A DNA stretch of 40,668 nucleotides from Alphaproteobacteria bacterium (lineage in GTDB: Bacteria; Pseudomonadota; Alphaproteobacteria; UBA6615): assembly GCA_028279245.1 (NCBI GenBank), contig JANQOE010000072.1, positions 1-40,668 on the forward strand, read 5' to 3'. Position 1 is the stretch's first letter, and each line of letters begins with the position of its first letter. The notes beneath the pieces were generated by a model. The model was not told where the DNA came from. It saw only the letters and a program-made list of their open reading frames with translations, and ran no database searches. Shown piece by piece: positions 8,813 to 17,248 of the stretch. The translations under genes were made by a program, and so were the position numbers.

Positions 8813-9991
8813 TTATGCGGCGACGGATGCTGCTTCGGCCTTAACCGACCGATAGGCCCAATCGAGCCAGGGCAGCAGCGCTTCGACGTCGCTGGTGTCG
8901 ACGGTCGCGCCACACCAGATCCGCAGGCCTGGCGGCGCGTCGCGATAGCTGGCGATGTCATGCGCCACCCCGGCGGCGTCCAGCGCTCCGGCGACCTGCT
9001 TAGCTATCGCCGCCTGCTGGTCCGCCGGCAGCCCGCCGAACCACGGGTCTTTGAAGCTAAGGCATACACTGGTGGAGGACCGGTAGGCTGGATCATCGGC
9101 CAGGAAAGCCGCCCAATCGGACCCGGCGACCCAGTTGCCGATGGCCGCTAGATTGGCCTCGCTCCGGCCGATCAGCCGGGCCAGTCCGCCGGCCTGTTCG
9201 GCCCAACCCAGGGCATCGAGCTGATCCTCGACGCACAGCATGGATGGCGTATTGATGGTATCGCCGCGGAAGATGGCTTCGTTGAATTTGCCGCCCTTGG
9301 TCAGCCGGAACAGCTTCGGCAGCGGCCAGGGCGGAGTGTAGGACTCCAGCCGCTCAATCGCCCGCGGGCTGAGGACCAGCATGCCATGCGCCGCCTCGCC
9401 GCCCAGCACCTTCTGCCAGGACCAGGTGACGGCATCCAGGCGATCCCAGGGCAGCGCCATAGCGAACACCGCGGACGTGGCGTCGCACAGGGTCAATCCG
9501 CTGCGATCCGGCGCGATCCAATCGCCATTCGGCACCCGCACGCCGGAGGTCGTCCCGTTCCAGGTGAACACGACGTCGTGGGCCGGGTCGACCTCGGACA
9601 GGTCCGGCAGGCGGCCATAATCGGCCGTTAGGGTCCGCGTGTCGGCCAGCTTGAGCTGCTTGACGACATCAGTCACCCAACCATGACCGAAGCTCTCCCA
9701 GGCCAGCAGGTCCACCCCCCGTTCCCCGAGGAGCGACCACATCACGGCCTCGAAGGCGCCGGTGTCCGACCCCGGCATGATGCCGATCCGGTAGTTTTCG
9801 GGAATGCCGAGTAGGGCGCGGCTCTGATCGAGCAGGGCCTGGATTTTGGCTTTGGCCGGCTTCGACCGGTGGGACCGGCCCACGCACGCCCCTTCGAGCG
9901 CCTGGACGGACCAGTCCGGTCGTTTCTTGCAAGGACCTGAGGAAAAGAAAGGCTCGCGCGGCCGATTGGCCGGCGTTGGCGCGGTGCTCAT
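8813..9991 (-). CDS. serC: Phosphoserine aminotransferase
   Basis: The protein is 392 residues from ATG 9991, which is preceded by GGAAGGGA. The open frame continues far upstream, but only this start gives a family-sized protein. The opening [13 protein letters not shown] and the PLP-lysine segment [16 protein letters not shown] match the alphaproteobacterial/methanogen-like SerC subgroup. It transaminates 3-phosphohydroxypyruvate with glutamate, the second serine step, and class members can also serve pyridoxal phosphate synthesis. It heads the serC-serA pair and is preceded by a structured leader described separately. Confidence 0.96.
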   Translation of the reverse strand: MSTAPTPANRPREPFFSSGPCKKRPDWSVQALEGACVGRSHRSKPAKAKIQALLDQSRALLGIPENYRIGIMPGSDTGAFEAVMWSLLGERGVDLLAWESFGHGWVTDVVKQLKLADTRTLTADYGRLPDLSEVDPAHDVVFTWNGTTSGVRVPNGDWIAPDRSGLTLCDATSAVFAMALPWDRLDAVTWSWQKVLGGEAAHGMLVLSPRAIERLESYTPPWPLPKLFRLTKGGKFNEAIFRGDTINTPSMLCVEDQLDALGWAEQAGGLARLIGRSEANLAAIGNWVAGSDWAAFLADDPAYRSSTSVCLSFKDPWFGGLPADQQAAIAKQVAGALDAAGVAHDIASYRDAPPGLRIWCGATVDTSDVEALLPWLDWAYRSVKAEAASVAA

Positions 9992-10050
9992 ATCATCGTC
10001 CCTTCCAGAACGTTGCGCCCCGTTGGGGGGGCGTGTCCCGCGGCGCACAA
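9992..10050 (-). ncRNA. Candidate serC leader RNA (cis-regulatory)
   Basis: The leader just before serC can form two mutually exclusive stems. One pairs CGCCCC/GGGGCG (10016-10021 with 10028-10033). The other pairs TGCGCC/GGCGCA (10014-10019 with 10042-10047). A conserved 'serC motif' RNA has been described upstream of serC in alphaproteobacteria, and position and GC-rich hairpins fit it. The match to that family is from memory, so a covariance-model search would be needed to confirm. Competing stems ending close to the ribosome-binding site suggest control of transcription elongation or translation start. Confidence 0.5.
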
Positions 10051-10053
10051 TAA

Positions 10054-10066
10054 GGGCCTTTGGCCC
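10054..10066 (-). terminator. Hairpin after the SLC13 permease gene
   Basis: GGGCC (10054-10058) and GGCCC (10062-10066) form a perfect five-pair stem with a three-base loop, followed on the minus strand by TTATTGT. It lies 23 bp after the permease stop and before the serC leader. It may end permease transcription or be the first hairpin of the serC leader. The T tract is short. Confidence 0.4.
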
Positions 10067-10089
10067 GGCGTCAAGGCCGTCCGCCGAGG

Positions 10090-11913
10090 CTAGAGGTTGT
10101 AGAACCAGGGGGCGAACAGGCTGAAGACAATCCAGATGATGAAGGTCAGCGGCAGGCCGGCCCGCACGAAATCGACGAACCGGTAGTGGCCCGGCGCGAT
10201 GACCAGCAGGTTGGTTTGGTAGCCAACCGGCGAGGCAAAGGCGCAGTTGGCGGCGAAGATGACCGCCACGGCAAAAGCCTCCGCCGGCACGCCGAGCCGG
10301 TCCGCGATGCCGACCGCGATCGGGGTAAACAAGACAGCGGCGGTTTTTGTGCTGATGGCGTTCGCCAGCAGTGCCACCAGCAGGAACGTCGCCGATAACA
10401 CCACGCTGGGACTGGCGTCGCCGAGGACCCCCAACATGACGTCGGCCAGGAATGGCGCCCCGCCGGTTGCCTGCAAGGCCGCCCCCAGCGCCAGGGCGGC
10501 GGCGATCATGAACACAACGGTTCGGTCGATGGCCCGGGTCGCCTGCCGCACGTTCAACACCCCGGTAACCAGCATTAGAACCACGCCGGCCATCGACGAC
10601 ACCACGATCGGCGCAATACCACTCGCCGCGGCGGCGATCACCCCGAGGAAGATGAACACCGCCCGTCGTGCGTGATGCACTGCCGGCACTTCGGTGGCGG
10701 ACCACTCGATCAGCAGAATGTCCGGGTTGCGCCGCAGCGCGTTCACATCCGCCCGGCGGCCCTGGATCAGCAGGACGTCACCCGCCTCAAGCCGGATCTC
10801 CGTCATCATGCTGCGGATCATCCGCAGCCGCCGTTGGATGCCGAGCACGATGCAATGATACTGGTAACGGAAGCCGATCTGTTCCAACGAACGGCCGAGC
10901 AGCCGGGAGGTCGGCGTCACCATCACCTCGGCAATGATTTGCTCGGGGCCTTCTTGCTTGGCACCCGGCTCGTCCTCCGCGTAGTCGGCATGCATCACTT
11001 CCGTCTTGCCGGTAACGCTGGTGAGGGTCTTCCGCGTAGCAGCGACGATCAGGATGTCGCCCGACAGCAGCTCGAGATCGTTGTCGAACGGCGGCACAAA
11101 CGCGTGCTCGCCGCGCTGCACGGAGCGTACGGTCACGTCCTTCAGGCTCGGGAAGAATCCGCCCTGCGGCTGCAGGCCAATGAGTTTCGAGTTGTCCGTC
11201 ACCCGGATCTGCGAAATGAATTGGCGGCCATCGGCGGCGAGGGTCGAGGTCAGCGCGGCGCGCGTCGGCAACAGCGCCGGCGCGATCAAGACCACATAGG
11301 CCAGGCCGGTCGCCGCGAGTACGAAGCCGGGCACGGTGAAATCGAAGAACCCGAACTCCGGCAGCCCCAGATCCACCATCATGCCGGAAACGAGAATGTT
11401 CGTGCTTGAGCCAATCAGCGTCGTCATGCCGCCGACAATCGCCGCGTAGGATAGCGGGATCATCAGGCGGCTCGGCGAGTTCCCGAACCGGTCCGCCAGC
11501 GCCTGCATGATCGGAATGAAGATGACGACGACCGGGGTGTTGTTGAGAAAACCGCTGGTCAGCAGCACCGCGGTAAACGCAATCAGCGTCGCCAGCCCGG
11601 CATGGCCTCGCGACAACGACAACAATATGCCGGCGCCGCGCTCCAGAACGCCGGTCTGAGCCAACCCCTGACCGAGGACCAGCAGGGCGACAATGGTGAT
11701 CAACGCCGGGTTGGCGAAACCGATAAGCAATTGGTCCGAGGTCAGCACGGGGGCGCCGGCCCCGTCGCGGACCGGCGCGAGATGAAAGATGACGAGCAGC
11801 ACGCAGATCACGCCGAGCGATGTCACCTCTAGCGGCAACCGCTCCGTCGCGTAGAGCGCCAGGGTCAGCACGATCACCCCGAAGGTGATCCACATGCCGA
11901 GTTCCGCGGTCAC
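10090..11913 (-). CDS. SLC13-family permease with central RCK_C (TrkA-C) domains
   Basis: The 607-residue membrane protein has two hydrophobic blocks, roughly residues 1-215 and 415-607. Between them lie two soluble RCK_C-type domains (the regions around [23 protein letters not shown] and [33 protein letters not shown]). The transport motifs [13 protein letters not shown] and [16 protein letters not shown] are typical of SLC13/DASS carriers of dicarboxylates, sulfate or citrate. The RCK-bearing subgroup includes sulfate transporters, but the substrate here is not determined. The start is GTG 11913 with AGGGCG upstream; an ATG at 11895 is an alternative. It is 38 bp downstream of the MaoC gene. 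Confidence 0.88.
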   Translation of the reverse strand: MTAELGMWITFGVIVLTLALYATERLPLEVTSLGVICVLLVIFHLAPVRDGAGAPVLTSDQLLIGFANPALITIVALLVLGQGLAQTGVLERGAGILLSLSRGHAGLATLIAFTAVLLTSGFLNNTPVVVIFIPIMQALADRFGNSPSRLMIPLSYAAIVGGMTTLIGSSTNILVSGMMVDLGLPEFGFFDFTVPGFVLAATGLAYVVLIAPALLPTRAALTSTLAADGRQFISQIRVTDNSKLIGLQPQGGFFPSLKDVTVRSVQRGEHAFVPPFDNDLELLSGDILIVAATRKTLTSVTGKTEVMHADYAEDEPGAKQEGPEQIIAEVMVTPTSRLLGRSLEQIGFRYQYHCIVLGIQRRLRMIRSMMTEIRLEAGDVLLIQGRRADVNALRRNPDILLIEWSATEVPAVHHARRAVFIFLGVIAAAASGIAPIVVSSMAGVVLMLVTGVLNVRQATRAIDRTVVFMIAAALALGAALQATGGAPFLADVMLGVLGDASPSVVLSATFLLVALLANAISTKTAAVLFTPIAVGIADRLGVPAEAFAVAVIFAANCAFASPVGYQTNLLVIAPGHYRFVDFVRAGLPLTFIIWIVFSLFAPWFYNL

Positions 11914-11951
11914 CGGTCAGCGCCCTCGCAGCATGGCGTCGCCGGGCCGTC

Positions 11952-12404
11952 TCATTTCTCGGCCTGGCGGCGCAGGATGCTGGTGGTCTTGAAGGTACAC
12001 ACGACCTCGTCGTCCTGGTTCGCCATCTCGAAGGCCAGCCCAAGGACCCCCCGGTCGGGTTTTGACCGGGACGGCCGGGTCGATAGAACCTCGGCGATCG
12101 TGAGCAAAGTGTTACCGGGGTAGACCGGGCGCAGCCATCTGACCTCGTCCATTGCCGGCCCGCCAAGGCTGACCCCTTCGAACAGGCCCAGGCGGATGAA
12201 CTGCCCGAACCCCAAGGCGATGGTCTGAAAGCCGCTGGCGATCAGGCCGCCGAACGCATCGCCGGCCGCCGCGGCCGGGTCGATGTGGATTGGTTGGGGG
12301 TCATACAGCTCGGCGAACGCCACGATATCGCGCTCGGTCAACACGACCGGCGCCGCTTCGAAGCGCTCTCCGGCGCTGAAATCATCCAGATAGCGCGTTG
12401 CCAT
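11952..12404 (-). CDS. MaoC-like hot-dog dehydratase
   Basis: The product is a 150-residue single hot-dog protein. The segment DPQPIHIDPAAA...FGGLIASGFQT carries the Asp-His pair of (R)-specific enoyl-CoA hydratases of the MaoC family, and the C-terminal half has the expected RPVYPGNTLLTIAEV strand. Family members hydrate 2-enoyl-CoA thioesters, but single-domain versions next to diverse genes often have unknown substrates. The ATG at 12404 is preferred over the in-frame GTG four codons upstream because it has a G-rich ribosome-binding region. It lies between an alkyltransferase fusion and a permease on the same strand, with no obvious pathway link. Confidence 0.87.
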   Translation of the reverse strand: MATRYLDDFSAGERFEAAPVVLTERDIVAFAELYDPQPIHIDPAAAAGDAFGGLIASGFQTIALGFGQFIRLGLFEGVSLGGPAMDEVRWLRPVYPGNTLLTIAEVLSTRPSRSKPDRGVLGLAFEMANQDDEVVCTFKTTSILRRQAEK

Positions 12405-12458
12405 AGCCCCCCACACCCCCAGGCGGGGCGGAAGCTATCGCATTGCAGGTGGCCCCGG

Positions 12459-13334
12459 CTAGGCCGACGCTGCCAGTTCTTCGACCTTGGCGGCTTCCCA
12501 GGCCAGTATCATCTGCTTGCGCCGCTCGCCCCAGCGATAGTTCCACACCGCGCCATCGGCCCGAAGGACCCGGTGACAAGGGATCAGCCAGGGGACCGGA
12601 TTGACCGCGCAGGCCTGCCCCACCGCGCGCCGTGCCGTCGGCCGCCCGATCGCGCTGGCGACCTGGGAGTAGCTGGCGACGTCACCGGGCGGGATCTGCA
12701 ACAGCGCCCGCCAGACCTGGATTTGGAACGGTGTCCCACGCAACACCAGGTGCAGGTTGCCTGTGGCCCGGCCAAATGCCAGATCGGCGTAAGGCATGGT
12801 GGCCGTACTGTCCTCGACCAATTCGGCGCCGGAAAGCTGGCCGGTGAGGGAGGCGAGGGCCGCGTCATGCTCCCCATCCTCGGCGAACCCAAGGCCGCAA
12901 ACGCCCCGGTCCGAGGCGACGATCAGGCAATCGCCGAACGGGCTGGGATGCCAGCCATAGGCCAGCCTCAGTCCCTTGGCGTAAGACTTCCACTCGCCGG
13001 GGGTGAGGGCCTCGTGGGTGACGAACAGGTCATGCAACCGGCTCGGCCCGGATAGGCCGGCGTCGAAACTAGCGCCGAGCACCGTTCCGTCCTGCCGCAA
13101 CGCCAGCTTGGCCCGTTCCAACGAAAGGTGCTGCAGGAATTTCTTCGGGCTTATGCCGACGCAGCGGGTGAATTCGCGCTGAAAATGGTACGGACTCAAC
13201 CCGACCTCCTTCGCGACATCGTTGAGCGACGGCTGGTCCAGATAATTATCCTGCAAGAAGTGCAATGCCGCGCGGGCCCGCCGCCGCTCGGCGGCCGTCA
13301 CACCATCGGTGCCGGCGACCAGAACGGTTCCCAT
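12459..13334 (-). CDS. AraC-type regulator fused to O6-methylguanine-DNA methyltransferase (Ada-like)
   Basis: The product is 291 residues. Residues ~18-115 form an AraC-type double helix-turn-helix (SLNDVAKEVGLSPYHFQREFTRCVGISPKKFL). Residues ~125-290 form the alkyltransferase, with acceptor Cys253 in PCHRV. The N-terminal zinc domain of E. coli Ada, which takes methyl groups from phosphotriesters and turns the protein into an activator, is absent, so how it would sense damage is unclear. The start ATG shares a base with the stop of the DUF1127 gene (TGATG), so the two are co-translated. Confidence 0.92.
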   Translation of the reverse strand: MGTVLVAGTDGVTAAERRRARAALHFLQDNYLDQPSLNDVAKEVGLSPYHFQREFTRCVGISPKKFLQHLSLERAKLALRQDGTVLGASFDAGLSGPSRLHDLFVTHEALTPGEWKSYAKGLRLAYGWHPSPFGDCLIVASDRGVCGLGFAEDGEHDAALASLTGQLSGAELVEDSTATMPYADLAFGRATGNLHLVLRGTPFQIQVWRALLQIPPGDVASYSQVASAIGRPTARRAVGQACAVNPVPWLIPCHRVLRADGAVWNYRWGERRKQMILAWEAAKVEELAASA

Positions 13335-13546
13335 CACCGCCGCCAGAATGGCTTGCGGGACTCCTGATCGACTTCAGCGCGTGTCATGCCGATATCGCGG
13401 AGCATAGCCTCGTTCATATGTGACAGATAGTTGCGATCCTCGAACCGCCGCTGCCACCGCAGCAGGACATTGAGAAATGCGCGAAAGACCTGGCGGATGG
13501 GGAGCCATTGGACCGGGTCGGTAAGCAGTGTCTGTCTCGCGTTCAT
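13334..13546 (-). CDS. DUF1127-domain small protein
   Basis: The product is 70 residues from ATG 13546, with GGAGAGACGG upstream; the longer open frame has no support. The C-terminal half, WQRRFEDRNYLSHMNEAMLRDIGMTRAEVDQESRKPFWRR, is a DUF1127 motif with the characteristic LRDIGMTR core. Small Arg-rich DUF1127 proteins are numerous in alphaproteobacteria, and some have been linked to RNA turnover, phosphate or stress responses; the role here is unknown. It overlaps the Ada-like gene by one base and is divergent from the MocR gene. Confidence 0.85.
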   Translation of the reverse strand: MNARQTLLTDPVQWLPIRQVFRAFLNVLLRWQRRFEDRNYLSHMNEAMLRDIGMTRAEVDQESRKPFWRR

Positions 13547-13617
13547 CCGTCTCTCCACTCTTGGTGCCTCAGATCTAAGCGGCTGGGGGCCGTCACTCGA
13601 CCCGGTTCTTGCGTAAA

Positions 13618-13631
13618 TTGTATCGATACAA
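13618..13631 (+). promoter_or_regulatory. Perfect 14-bp palindrome in the MocR/DUF1127 divergent region
   Basis: TTGTATCGATACAA is a perfect inverted repeat in the AT-rich gap between the divergent DUF1127 and MocR genes, 72 bp upstream of the DUF1127 start. It has the size and symmetry of a dimeric-regulator operator. Which regulator binds is inference; the adjacent MocR product is the obvious candidate. Confidence 0.5.
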
Positions 13632-13638
13632 ATGAGGA

Positions 13639-13712
13639 CAATATAGAAAACGTATTGACGATAAGGTGACAATAAGTGCAATATAGATGGGTGCAACTGG
13701 ATAATTGTCACC
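13639..13712 (+). promoter_or_regulatory. Direct and inverted repeats with a candidate mocR promoter
   Basis: Two copies of CAATATAG start at 13639 and 13679, exactly 40 bp apart (about four helical turns). An inverted repeat pairs GGTGACAAT (13665-13673) with ATTGTCACC (13704-13712), the latter ending at the base before the MocR ATG. TTGACG at 13655-13660 could be a -35, with an AT-rich -10 near 13679-13687 overlapping the second direct repeat. Overlap of repeats with the promoter and start codon suggests autoregulation. MocR/PdxR regulators are known to bind direct repeats. Confidence 0.5.
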
Positions 13713-15092
13713 ATGACAAATTGGCTGCCTTCGCTCGCTGAAAATGCGCGCCCGCGCTACCGCGCCATTGCCTCCGCAATCGCCGAAGCGGTGCAGACCG
13801 GCGAACTGGCGGCCGGCGACCGCCTGCCGACCCACCGCGACCTCGCCTGGCGCTTGGGCGTGACCGTGGGGACCGTCACCCGGGCTTACCGCGAGGCGGA
13901 GCAGCGCGGCTATCTCGATGGCGAAGTGGGCCGCGGGACCTTTGTCCGCCCGGTAGCAACCATCCATCCGATACCGCGTCTAGCCGAAGGCGTTGGCCAG
14001 GTCCGCGTCGACCTGAGCGTCAATCAGCCGCCAACGGTGCCGGGCCTGGCTGCGGCAATCGGCGAGATGGGGGATGGCAACCCGACCAACCTGCTGCGCT
14101 ACCAACCGGCCAGCGGCAGTGCCAATCATCGCCGCGCAGCGGCCGCCTGGCTGGAACGCTCAGGCCTGACGGCCGACCCGGATGACATCGTCATTACGAC
14201 CGGCGCTCAGCACGCTTTGCTTGCCGCCGTCGCCACGGTGACCCGGCCCGGCGATGGGATCCTGACCGAGAAACTGACCTATTCCGGAATCAAGCCGCTG
14301 GCGTCGCTGTTGGGTCTGCGCTTGATCGGCATCGAAACCGACGATGAAGGCTTGATTCCCGAGGCAGTGGAAAGCGCCGTGCGGGCGGGCCAGGGCAGGG
14401 TTTTGTATTGCACCCCGACCCTGCACAACCCGACCGGCATCGTCATGTCCCAGGCCCGGCGCGAGCGCCTGGCCCAGATTGCGCAGACCGAAGCCATGAC
14501 CATCGTCGAGGACGATGTGTATGGCTTGCTGTTGGACCGACCGCCGCCGCCTCTCGCCACGCTGGCACCGGACCATGCCGTGTTTGTCACCGGGTTCGCG
14601 AAAACCATCGCGCCGGGCTTCCGCGTCGGCTATGTCCGCGCGAACAAGGAGATCGCGCGACGTGTCTCCGATGCCGTGCGCACCACAACCGGCATGGCGC
14701 CACCGCTGATGGCCGAGTTGGCGGCGCGGATAATCGAGTCCGGTCAGGCCGACGAAATCGTCGGACAGATCAGGGAAGAGTCCGCCGCGCGTCAGACGAT
14801 GACCCGGCGCCATCTGGGCCGGTATCTTCGGCCCCAAGGTCATGACGGCGGGTTGTCGGCCTGGTTGCCGCTACCTGAACCGTGGCGGGCGCAGGACTTT
14901 GTGACCGCGGCAGCTGAGCGGCAGGTCGACGTCACCAGCCCCGATCATTTCGTTATCGGCCGTTCGGCCGCACCCCATGCGGTTCGGCTCTGTCTTGGGT
15001 CGCCGGGCACCCGCAAGGAACTGGATCGGGCCCTGGTGATCCTCGCCGGATTGCTGGACGATCACCCGTTTGGCCAGTCCTCAGTCGGCTAG
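13713..15092 (+). CDS. MocR/PdxR-type GntR regulator with aminotransferase-like domain
   Basis: The 459-residue protein has an N-terminal GntR winged helix (residues ~14-80; TGELAAGDRLPTHRDLAWRLGVTVGTVTRAYREAEQRGYL). A fold-type I aminotransferase domain follows, with the PLP-lysine Lys297 in VTGFAKTIAPGFRVGY and the ring-contacting Asp in VEDDVYG. Such proteins usually sense PLP or an amino-donor compound rather than catalyse transamination. Its target is unknown; candidates are itself and the divergent DUF1127-Ada pair. The last four bases (CTAG) overlap tail to tail with the GNAT gene. Confidence 0.93.
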   Translation: MTNWLPSLAENARPRYRAIASAIAEAVQTGELAAGDRLPTHRDLAWRLGVTVGTVTRAYREAEQRGYLDGEVGRGTFVRPVATIHPIPRLAEGVGQVRVDLSVNQPPTVPGLAAAIGEMGDGNPTNLLRYQPASGSANHRRAAAAWLERSGLTADPDDIVITTGAQHALLAAVATVTRPGDGILTEKLTYSGIKPLASLLGLRLIGIETDDEGLIPEAVESAVRAGQGRVLYCTPTLHNPTGIVMSQARRERLAQIAQTEAMTIVEDDVYGLLLDRPPPPLATLAPDHAVFVTGFAKTIAPGFRVGYVRANKEIARRVSDAVRTTTGMAPPLMAELAARIIESGQADEIVGQIREESAARQTMTRRHLGRYLRPQGHDGGLSAWLPLPEPWRAQDFVTAAAERQVDVTSPDHFVIGRSAAPHAVRLCLGSPGTRKELDRALVILAGLLDDHPFGQSSVG

Positions 15093-15556
15093 GAGCGATC
15101 GAGGTCCAGGCTGTAGAAGGTCGCACCTGACACAGGGTTGGCGTAGTAGGGCGCTGTCTCCCGGAACCCGAGCGCTTGATACATCTGCACGGCTGTCCCC
15201 ATCTGCCCGCGGATCGTGTCGAGTTTCACCGACCGGTAACCGCCGTTTATCGCGAATTGGATCGCGGTGTCGGCCAGTGCCCGTCCCAATCCAGTGCCCC
15301 GCGCCGCCGGCTGCACATAGAGCCGCTTCATTTCGCAGTCCCTATCGTCCAGCGGCCGCACGGCGACGCAGCCGACAGTGCCCGCCAGCCAGATCTCACC
15401 CCGCGGTGGCGCATAGTTGCCCGGCAACGTCGCCAGTTCCTTGTCGAAGCCCTGAAAGCAAAGATCGAAATTCAGGCTTTCGCCATACTCGAGGAAGAGC
15501 GCCCCGGCGGTTTTCAGGTCGGCATCGCCGCGCGCCGGACGGATTCGCAAGGTCAT
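15089..15556 (-). CDS. GNAT-family N-acetyltransferase
   Basis: The 155-residue protein has the GNAT core. KRLYVQPAARGTGLGRALADTAI is the acetyl-CoA pyrophosphate-binding motif A (R/Q-x-x-G-x-G/A type), near residues 77-99. MYQALGFRETAPYY is the typical motif B ending. The substrate cannot be read from sequence. It starts four bases after the PhzF stop, so the two probably form an operon. Confidence 0.88.
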   Translation of the reverse strand: MTLRIRPARGDADLKTAGALFLEYGESLNFDLCFQGFDKELATLPGNYAPPRGEIWLAGTVGCVAVRPLDDRDCEMKRLYVQPAARGTGLGRALADTAIQFAINGGYRSVKLDTIRGQMGTAVQMYQALGFRETAPYYANPVSGATFYSLDLDRS

Positions 15557-15560
15557 GGGG

Positions 15561-16352
15561 CTAAACCTCGATTGAGCCCTGCAGGTAGGTGACTGCCTGC
15601 CCGCCGATCAGCACGCGGTCACCACTCAGGCGGCAATGCAGCTCCCCGCCGCGCGCCGAAATCTGCCGCGCGTGCAGCTCGTCCTTGTCCAGCCGCTGCG
15701 CCCAATAGGGCGTCAACGCACAATGGGCCGAGCCGGTGACCGGGTCTTCATCGATGCCCGAGCCCGGCGCGAAAAAGCGTGAGACGAAATCGCAGTTCCG
15801 GCCCGGCGCTGTGACGATCACCCCACGGACATCGAGCGCGCGCAACTTGTACATATCCGGCGCCAACGCGGCGACATCGTCTTCCCGCGGCAGCACCACC
15901 ATGTAGTCGACGTCTTTGTATAGCGTCTCGATCTCGCAGCCGAGCGCTGCCGCCAAAGCCGCGTCGGCATCGACCGGCTTCAGGTCGCTAACCGGAAAGT
16001 CCAGGACCAGCTTGTCGCCATCCCGCGAAACGCCAAGAATCCCAGACCGGCTGTCGAAACGGACTTCGTCCCGGCAACGGTCCAGATGCTGCTGCACCAC
16101 CCAGGCAGAGGCCAACGTGGCGTGGCCGCAGAGATCGACCTCAACCGCCGGGGTGAACCACCGGATATGATAGTCGTGGTCGACAGCATCGTCGGCGGCG
16201 ACGATATAGGCCGTCTCCGACAGGTTGTTCTCGGCGGCAATCGCCTGCAGCTGCGTGTCCGGCAGCCAGCTTTCCAACGGGCACACGGCCGCCGGGTTGC
16301 CGCCAAACAGGCGGTTGGTGAAGGCATCGACCTGATACAAGGGAATGCGCAT
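15561..16352 (-). CDS. PhzF-family isomerase/epimerase-like protein
   Basis: The 263-residue protein opens with IPLYQVDAFTNRLFGGNPAAVC and has the catalytic-Glu segment NNLSETAYIV. It also shows the two-domain diaminopimelate-epimerase-like layout, including VDLCGHATLASAWV and GIDEDPVTGSAHCAL. PhzF of phenazine synthesis isomerises dihydro-hydroxyanthranilate, but most family members act on other, unknown substrates, and no other phenazine gene is nearby. The start ATG has a GGAGGGCG ribosome-binding site. Confidence 0.92.
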   Translation of the reverse strand: MRIPLYQVDAFTNRLFGGNPAAVCPLESWLPDTQLQAIAAENNLSETAYIVAADDAVDHDYHIRWFTPAVEVDLCGHATLASAWVVQQHLDRCRDEVRFDSRSGILGVSRDGDKLVLDFPVSDLKPVDADAALAAALGCEIETLYKDVDYMVVLPREDDVAALAPDMYKLRALDVRGVIVTAPGRNCDFVSRFFAPGSGIDEDPVTGSAHCALTPYWAQRLDKDELHARQISARGGELHCRLSGDRVLIGGQAVTYLQGSIEV

Positions 16353-16444
16353 TGTTCGCCCTCCGGGTCACAATGTCCCGACGTTAGCGGAACAATCGGC
16401 CCCAGAAAACGGCGACTTTGTCCCGGTACAAAACCCGCGGGCGC

Positions 16445-17248
16445 TTAGCCCGTGGTGGCCAAATGGTTTAGCGGGCCGTGGCCGCGGCCGAACCCTGGGG
16501 CCGTCTCTATCGCAGCGTGAACATATGCTTGCGCCCGTTCAATCGCCGCCCCCAGCGGCATGTTCTGGGCCAGTCCCGCCGCAATCGCCGAGGCAAGCGT
16601 GCAGCCGGTCCCGTGGGTGTGTGCAGTGTCGATCCGTTTCGCACTGAACGTCTCGAGACCGTCCGGCTGGGCCAGCACATCATTGATGACGGAACCGTCG
16701 ATGTGTCCGCCCTTCAGCAACACCGCCTGCGGGCCCAATTCGCGCAACGCCTGTGCCGCGGTCTGCTGTGCCTCCGCTGTTTGCACGGGCCGGCCAAGCA
16801 GTGCAGCGGCTTCCGGTGCGTTCGGGGTGATCAGGTGCGCCAGCGACAACAGGCGCTGTCTCAGCGTGCTAACCGCCTCGTCCTCCAACAGGCTTGCGCC
16901 ACCCTTTGCCACCATGACCGGGTCTAGCACGACCGGGATGCCGGCGGCACCCGCGGTCAGCGCGTCGGCGACCGCGTTGATCGTCGGTACGTCGTGCAGC
17001 ATGCCAATCTTGATGCAGTCCGCGCCGACATCGCTCAGCACCAGGTCGATCTGCTGTGCAACGAAGTCCGGCGGTATCCCGAACACCCCGTACACGCCTG
17101 TTGTGTTCTGCGCGGTGAGTGCGGTGATCGCCGTGGCCGCATAGGCCCCCATTGCCGTCACCGCTTTGATGTCAGCCTGGATACCTGCGCCGCCGGAGGA
17201 ATCGGACCCGGCGATAATCAGGACACGCCCGTGCAGGGTGCGCGTCAC
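16445..17248 (-). CDS. thiD: Hydroxymethylpyrimidine/phosphomethylpyrimidine kinase
   Basis: The 267-residue ribokinase-fold protein opens with the signature [19 protein letters not shown]. The C-terminal [21 protein letters not shown] carries the anion hole and catalytic base. ThiD phosphorylates HMP twice for thiamine synthesis; thiE is also in this window, about 21 kb away on the other strand. The start is GTG at 17248, overlapping the glmM stop as GTGA, which fixes the start and implies coupling. Confidence 0.95.
   Translation of the reverse strand: MTRTLHGRVLIIAGSDSSGGAGIQADIKAVTAMGAYAATAITALTAQNTTGVYGVFGIPPDFVAQQIDLVLSDVGADCIKIGMLHDVPTINAVADALTAGAAGIPVVLDPVMVAKGGASLLEDEAVSTLRQRLLSLAHLITPNAPEAAALLGRPVQTAEAQQTAAQALRELGPQAVLLKGGHIDGSVINDVLAQPDGLETFSAKRIDTAHTHGTGCTLASAIAAGLAQNMPLGAAIERAQAYVHAAIETAPGFGRGHGPLNHLATTG

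Noticed and set aside
9992..10705. The in-frame upstream extension of serC, giving a 630-codon frame
   Set aside because: It runs antisense-like through the permease gene in another frame; the ATG at 9991 has a good ribosome-binding site and gives the family length.
15561..16352. Phenazine biosynthesis locus
   Set aside because: Only the broadly distributed PhzF fold is present; no other phz genes are nearby.
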